A stretch of DNA of 7,770 nt from JANPII01 sp031424915 (GTDB lineage: Bacteria; Pseudomonadota; Alphaproteobacteria; Rickettsiales; Midichloriaceae). The notes beneath the pieces were generated by a model. That model did no database searches. It had not been told where the DNA came from and saw nothing but the letters and a program-made list of their open reading frames with translations. The stretch spans positions 1-7,770 of the forward strand of contig JANPII010000086.1 in NCBI GenBank assembly GCA_031424915.1, read 5' to 3'. Position 1 is the first letter of the stretch. Each line of letters opens with the position of its first letter. The position numbers and the translations under genes are program-made. Of this stretch, positions 5,891 to 7,770 are shown piece by piece.

Positions 5891-5970
5891 ACGTATGCCA
5901 CGCGCAAAAACGCGTTCCATAAACACTTTGCTGAAATCCTGAAGTTGACAACAGGTATAACTGGTCTAGC

Positions 5971-6014
5971 TTCTAACCCACTAACAATCCTTTCGCACGT
6001 AAAGAAAAGCAGTC
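5971..6014 (-). repeat. radC 3' end, right att-like repeat (functional copy)
   Basis: This is the copy now forming radC codons 239-251, the stop and two more bases. It matches 4217-4260 at 42 of 44 positions in direct orientation. Two 17-base blocks are fully identical (5980-5996 and 5998-6014), and a crossover site could lie in either. Confidence 0.9.
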
Positions 6015-6728
6015 ATTGCCCCCAACTATAAGATGATCATGCAGAACCACGCCTATTGAAGCTAGGGCAGTTTGTATATGTCGCGTAATTGCAATATCTT
6101 CTGTAGAAGGGGTGGCATCGCCACTAGGGTGATTATGTACAAGGATTATAGCAGCAGCACCATTAGTTACGCATCTACGCACAATTTCACGTGGGTAGAT
6201 AGCCACCTTATCTAAAGTCCCTCGCTGAATAAGCTCATCTGCTACTAGAAAATTCTTACGATTCAGATATAGCACCCGACAACTCTCATGATGTTTTTGC
6301 CCCATAGTTAACTGGCAGTAACGTAACACTGCTGTCCAGTGATTCAAAATATGCACCTGTGTCCCAACAGGCAAATGTAGGCGCGAATATACATCTTCAA
6401 GCAAACGAAAAAATGTGGCAGCCGCCTCTCCTACACCCTGCACTTCATTTAATTGCAAACGGTCTGCTGTTACTATCCCTTTAAGCGTACCAAATTTCCG
6501 TAATAACGCCTTAGATAACGGCTTTGTATCGATGCGCGGCACTACATAAAAGAGTAAGATTTCTAAAAGCTCGTAATCCTCTAATGTACGCAAATCCAGA
6601 CGATTGAATTTTCGTTTAAGCCTAGCCCTATGTCCATTATACCACCTCTTCGTTTTGGTAGTGCTTTGAACTGGCTGTTTTGCAACTTCTTTATTTGCCG
6701 TCTGAACTGTGTCGGCTTTATCTGACAT
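5973..6728 (-). CDS. radC: RadC family protein (UPF0758, JAB/MPN domain)
   Basis: The 251-residue protein has a helix-hairpin-helix part (about 40-112, with EVQGVGEAAATFFRLLEDVY) and a C-terminal JAB/MPN metal-binding domain. The domain shows HNHPSGDATPSTED (198-211) with the two His and the Asp of the JAMM motif, then DHLIVG (231-236). The name came from an E. coli mutant later mapped elsewhere, so a repair role is doubtful. In pneumococcus and Haemophilus, radC belongs to competence regulons, which fits its neighbours here. A hydrophilic N-terminal extension of about 28 residues (Lys, Thr, Gln) precedes the conserved part. The ATG has a good AAAGGAAG site just upstream. It is the second gene after comF, 57 bases downstream. 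Its last 13 codons are duplicated at 4217-4260. Confidence 0.95.
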   Translation of the reverse strand: MSDKADTVQTANKEVAKQPVQSTTKTKRWYNGHRARLKRKFNRLDLRTLEDYELLEILLFYVVPRIDTKPLSKALLRKFGTLKGIVTADRLQLNEVQGVGEAAATFFRLLEDVYSRLHLPVGTQVHILNHWTAVLRYCQLTMGQKHHESCRVLYLNRKNFLVADELIQRGTLDKVAIYPREIVRRCVTNGAAAIILVHNHPSGDATPSTEDIAITRHIQTALASIGVVLHDHLIVGGNDCFSLRAKGLLVG

Positions 6729-6785
6729 TTACTTCCTTTCTGTATTGCCCATCGGCTAGAATATTGATTTTACTGGCCTTTGCAA

Positions 6786-7466
6786 CTAGTTCTTTGCAAA
6801 AGTCAGTACTATCACGCTTCGTGCTCCAGCAGCTTTAATAACCTTACTGCATTCGTTTACAGTTGCTCCTGTGGTTACTACATCATCTATAAGTAATACT
6901 TTTTGTTGTTTAAACAACGCCTTATGTTTGGCATTGATCCTAAAAGCATCGCGATTATTTATAATTCGGTCATGGTAATCTAAGGCTGTCTGGCTTGGGG
7001 TATTTTGCACCTTGCATACCCCATCCACCACACATCTTACCTTAGTCAGTTTAGAAATTCTAAGCGCAAGTAGAGCAGCTTGGTTATATTGCCGGTTCCG
7101 CAATTTCTTGCGATGCAGTGGTACTGGCACAATGATATCTGCTTTATATCCTACTTGAGCCAGCTTTAGCACCATTAGCTTAGCTAACATTATTTCCAGG
7201 TATGTTTTATCCTTATATTTAAAGTCATGAATCAAATCTCGTGCTAGATCGCCAAATTGCACCACACTTTGCAAGCTGTCATAATATAGATCTCCACCTA
7301 TATAATCATTGGCCTCATCATAATATATGGCCAAAGGCTCCCCAATGAAGTCAAGCTTAGACCAACATTGCTGGCATAAAGAATGGCTGGTATATACTCG
7401 TTTTCTACAGCCTACACAGGCGTGTGGATACAAGAATGCTACTAGATGTGATACAAGTCTGTGCAT
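6786..7466 (-). CDS. comF: ComF family protein, phosphoribosyltransferase-like competence factor
   Basis: This 226-residue protein has the two-part ComFC layout: an N-terminal zinc-finger-like knuckle, CxxC at 17-20 and CxxC at 31-34, then a phosphoribosyltransferase domain. Markers of the latter are VPVPLHRKKLRNRQYNQA (112-129) and the PRPP-binding loop VLLIDDVVTTGAT (189-201). ComF proteins act in the cytoplasm on incoming single-stranded DNA in natural transformation; the enzymatic substrate, if any, is not established. The ATG at 7466 is the only start candidate before an in-frame TAA upstream, although no Shine-Dalgarno stands at the normal distance; AAGGGGAG lies 23 or more bases away. 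A perfect TATAAT lies about 40 bases upstream. radC follows on the same strand, so the two probably form an operon. Confidence 0.93.
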   Translation of the reverse strand: MHRLVSHLVAFLYPHACVGCRKRVYTSHSLCQQCWSKLDFIGEPLAIYYDEANDYIGGDLYYDSLQSVVQFGDLARDLIHDFKYKDKTYLEIMLAKLMVLKLAQVGYKADIIVPVPLHRKKLRNRQYNQAALLALRISKLTKVRCVVDGVCKVQNTPSQTALDYHDRIINNRDAFRINAKHKALFKQQKVLLIDDVVTTGATVNECSKVIKAAGARSVIVLTFAKN

Positions 7467-7504
7467 GGAATCGGTATATTTTTATCAACTCCCCTTAGCG
7501 CCGA

Positions 7505-7532
7505 ATTATAGCACTAAATCTTACTATAAGAA
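7505..7532 (-). promoter_or_regulatory. Promoter of the comF-radC operon
   Basis: On the minus strand a perfect TATAAT (7505-7510) is preceded 16 bases earlier by TTCTTA (7527-7532), a weak -35 box. The start of transcription would be near 7498, giving a leader of about 32 bases. That leader contains AAGGGGAG (7489-7496), a strong ribosome-binding sequence placed too far from the comF ATG. No operator is obvious. Confidence 0.5.
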
Positions 7533-7590
7533 ACTACCTTTTGGGATACATAATACTATGTTAAAGTGCAAGACCAATACGGAGGAGAAA

Positions 7591-7719
7591 ATGATTACTA
7601 CTATCAATGAGATATTAATTGAAGAAAATAATATAGAAGAGATAAAAGAGACACTGAGGCAGGGACTAATACCAAGTTTAGGAAATAACTATACACTTGA
7701 AACGGCGCCTTTTTGGTAA
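7591..7719 (+). CDS. Short protein of 42 residues or 5' piece of a broken gene
   Basis: The ATG at 7591 is preceded by GGAGGAG (7581-7587), the best ribosome binding site in the window. The frame encodes an acidic, helix-prone start (MITTINEILIEENNIEEIKETL) and a tail with LIPSLGNNYTLETAPFW, then TAA. I do not recognise it. The codons for SLGNN match 7675-7691 to the tail of the truncated toxin at 625-641. The frame closes eight bases after a run of five T (7710-7714), and both other forward frames are open from there to the window edge, so this may be the start of a longer gene broken by a one-base slip or a sequencing error. An upstream in-frame ATG at 7558 is possible but lacks a ribosome site. 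Confidence 0.55.
   Translation: MITTINEILIEENNIEEIKETLRQGLIPSLGNNYTLETAPFW
7675..7691 (+). repeat. 17-base sequence shared with the truncated toxin (copy 2)
   Basis: It is an exact match to 625-641, in the same reading frame. By chance, an exact 17-base repeat is expected in roughly one of several hundred windows of this size, so common ancestry is likely. The protein context is IPSLGNNY here and ISSLGNN-stop there. Confidence 0.8.
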
Positions 7720-7742
7720 TTTTACCATACCATTTTCGCGCC
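7704..7742. other. Nested inverted repeat at the end of the 42-codon ORF
   Basis: TGGTAA and TTACCA (7714-7719 and 7722-7727) form a near-perfect palindrome across the stop codon. An outer pair, GGCGC (7704-7708) and GCGCC (7738-7742), brackets it. No T-run follows the outer arm, so a normal terminator is not supported. Confidence 0.35.
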
Positions 7743-7770
7743 AGTATATTAAATACAGGCGTCTCAAGTG

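Larger units (their letters stand above)
4261..6014. mobile_element. Putative integrated element or island remnant in the 3' end of radC
   Basis: The segment is bounded by 44-base direct repeats of the radC 3' end, counted here with the right repeat. Its contents differ from the neighbouring competence genes: an orphan exported protein, a phage head-like fragment transcribed the other way, and GC-rich hairpins near the right end. Deleting it would leave comEC and radC convergent, with stop codons two bases apart. Site-specific elements often enter the 3' end of a gene and rebuild it from their own att site. No integrase or transposase gene and no terminal inverted repeats are visible, so it could be a decayed element, a satellite needing an integrase in trans, or DNA brought in by homologous recombination. 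Confidence 0.5.

Noticed and set aside
5816..6031. Plus-strand frame of 71 codons
   Set aside because: It runs through two hairpins and antisense to the end of radC, lacks a ribosome binding site, and its Arg-rich start only reflects the GC-rich palindromes.
7327..7590. Upstream extension of the 42-codon ORF to a start at 7327
   Set aside because: The extension is antisense to the conserved start of comF, and GGAGGAG at 7581-7587 points to the ATG at 7591.
1..7770. CRISPR arrays, tRNA or rRNA genes, complete insertion sequences
   Set aside because: I saw no regularly spaced repeats, no tRNA-like cloverleaf or CCA end, and no transposase or integrase motif.

Overview
The window (about 40% G+C by eye) looks like a chromosomal segment of an alphaproteobacterium, most likely an intracellular Rickettsiales-type bacterium. 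The hints are the ComEC architecture (no C-terminal beta-lactamase domain), the competence-type genes comEC, radC and comF close together, relics of toxin-antitoxin genes and phage genes, and small orphan membrane proteins. The genus cannot be named from sequence alone.

Left part (1-1209): the end of one small membrane protein, a complete 78-residue membrane protein, then two copies of one RelB/RelE-type toxin-antitoxin module. The first copy (384-642) is wrecked: its antitoxin is reduced to a frameshifted tail and its toxin is cut off before the catalytic C-terminus. The second copy (738-1209) is intact and has a palindrome in its promoter region. Centre (1280-4216): a DUF6765-type protein whose stop codon directly abuts the start of comEC, the inner-membrane DNA uptake channel. 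Right part (5973-7466, minus strand): comF followed by radC, converging on comEC. At the right edge (7591-7719) is a 42-codon ORF with a strong ribosome binding site.

The most interesting structure is between comEC and radC. The last 13 codons of radC plus stop (5971-6014) occur a second time, in direct orientation, immediately after the comEC stop (4217-4260). The copies match at 42 of 44 bases and both differences are synonymous in the radC frame. This is the pattern left when an integrative element inserts into the 3' end of a gene and restores that end with its own copy. The 1.75-kb segment between the repeats carries a gene for an unrecognised exported protein with four cysteines, a short phage head-protein-like gene and a run of GC-rich hairpins. 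No integrase is visible, so it would be a remnant or a non-autonomous cargo element. Taking one repeat and the insert away leaves comEC and radC convergent with two bases between their stop codons.

A second link joins distant parts of the window. The foreign tail of the truncated toxin (625-641) is a 17-base exact match, in the same reading frame, to part of the 42-codon ORF at the right edge, which suggests a dispersed gene family recombining in this genome.
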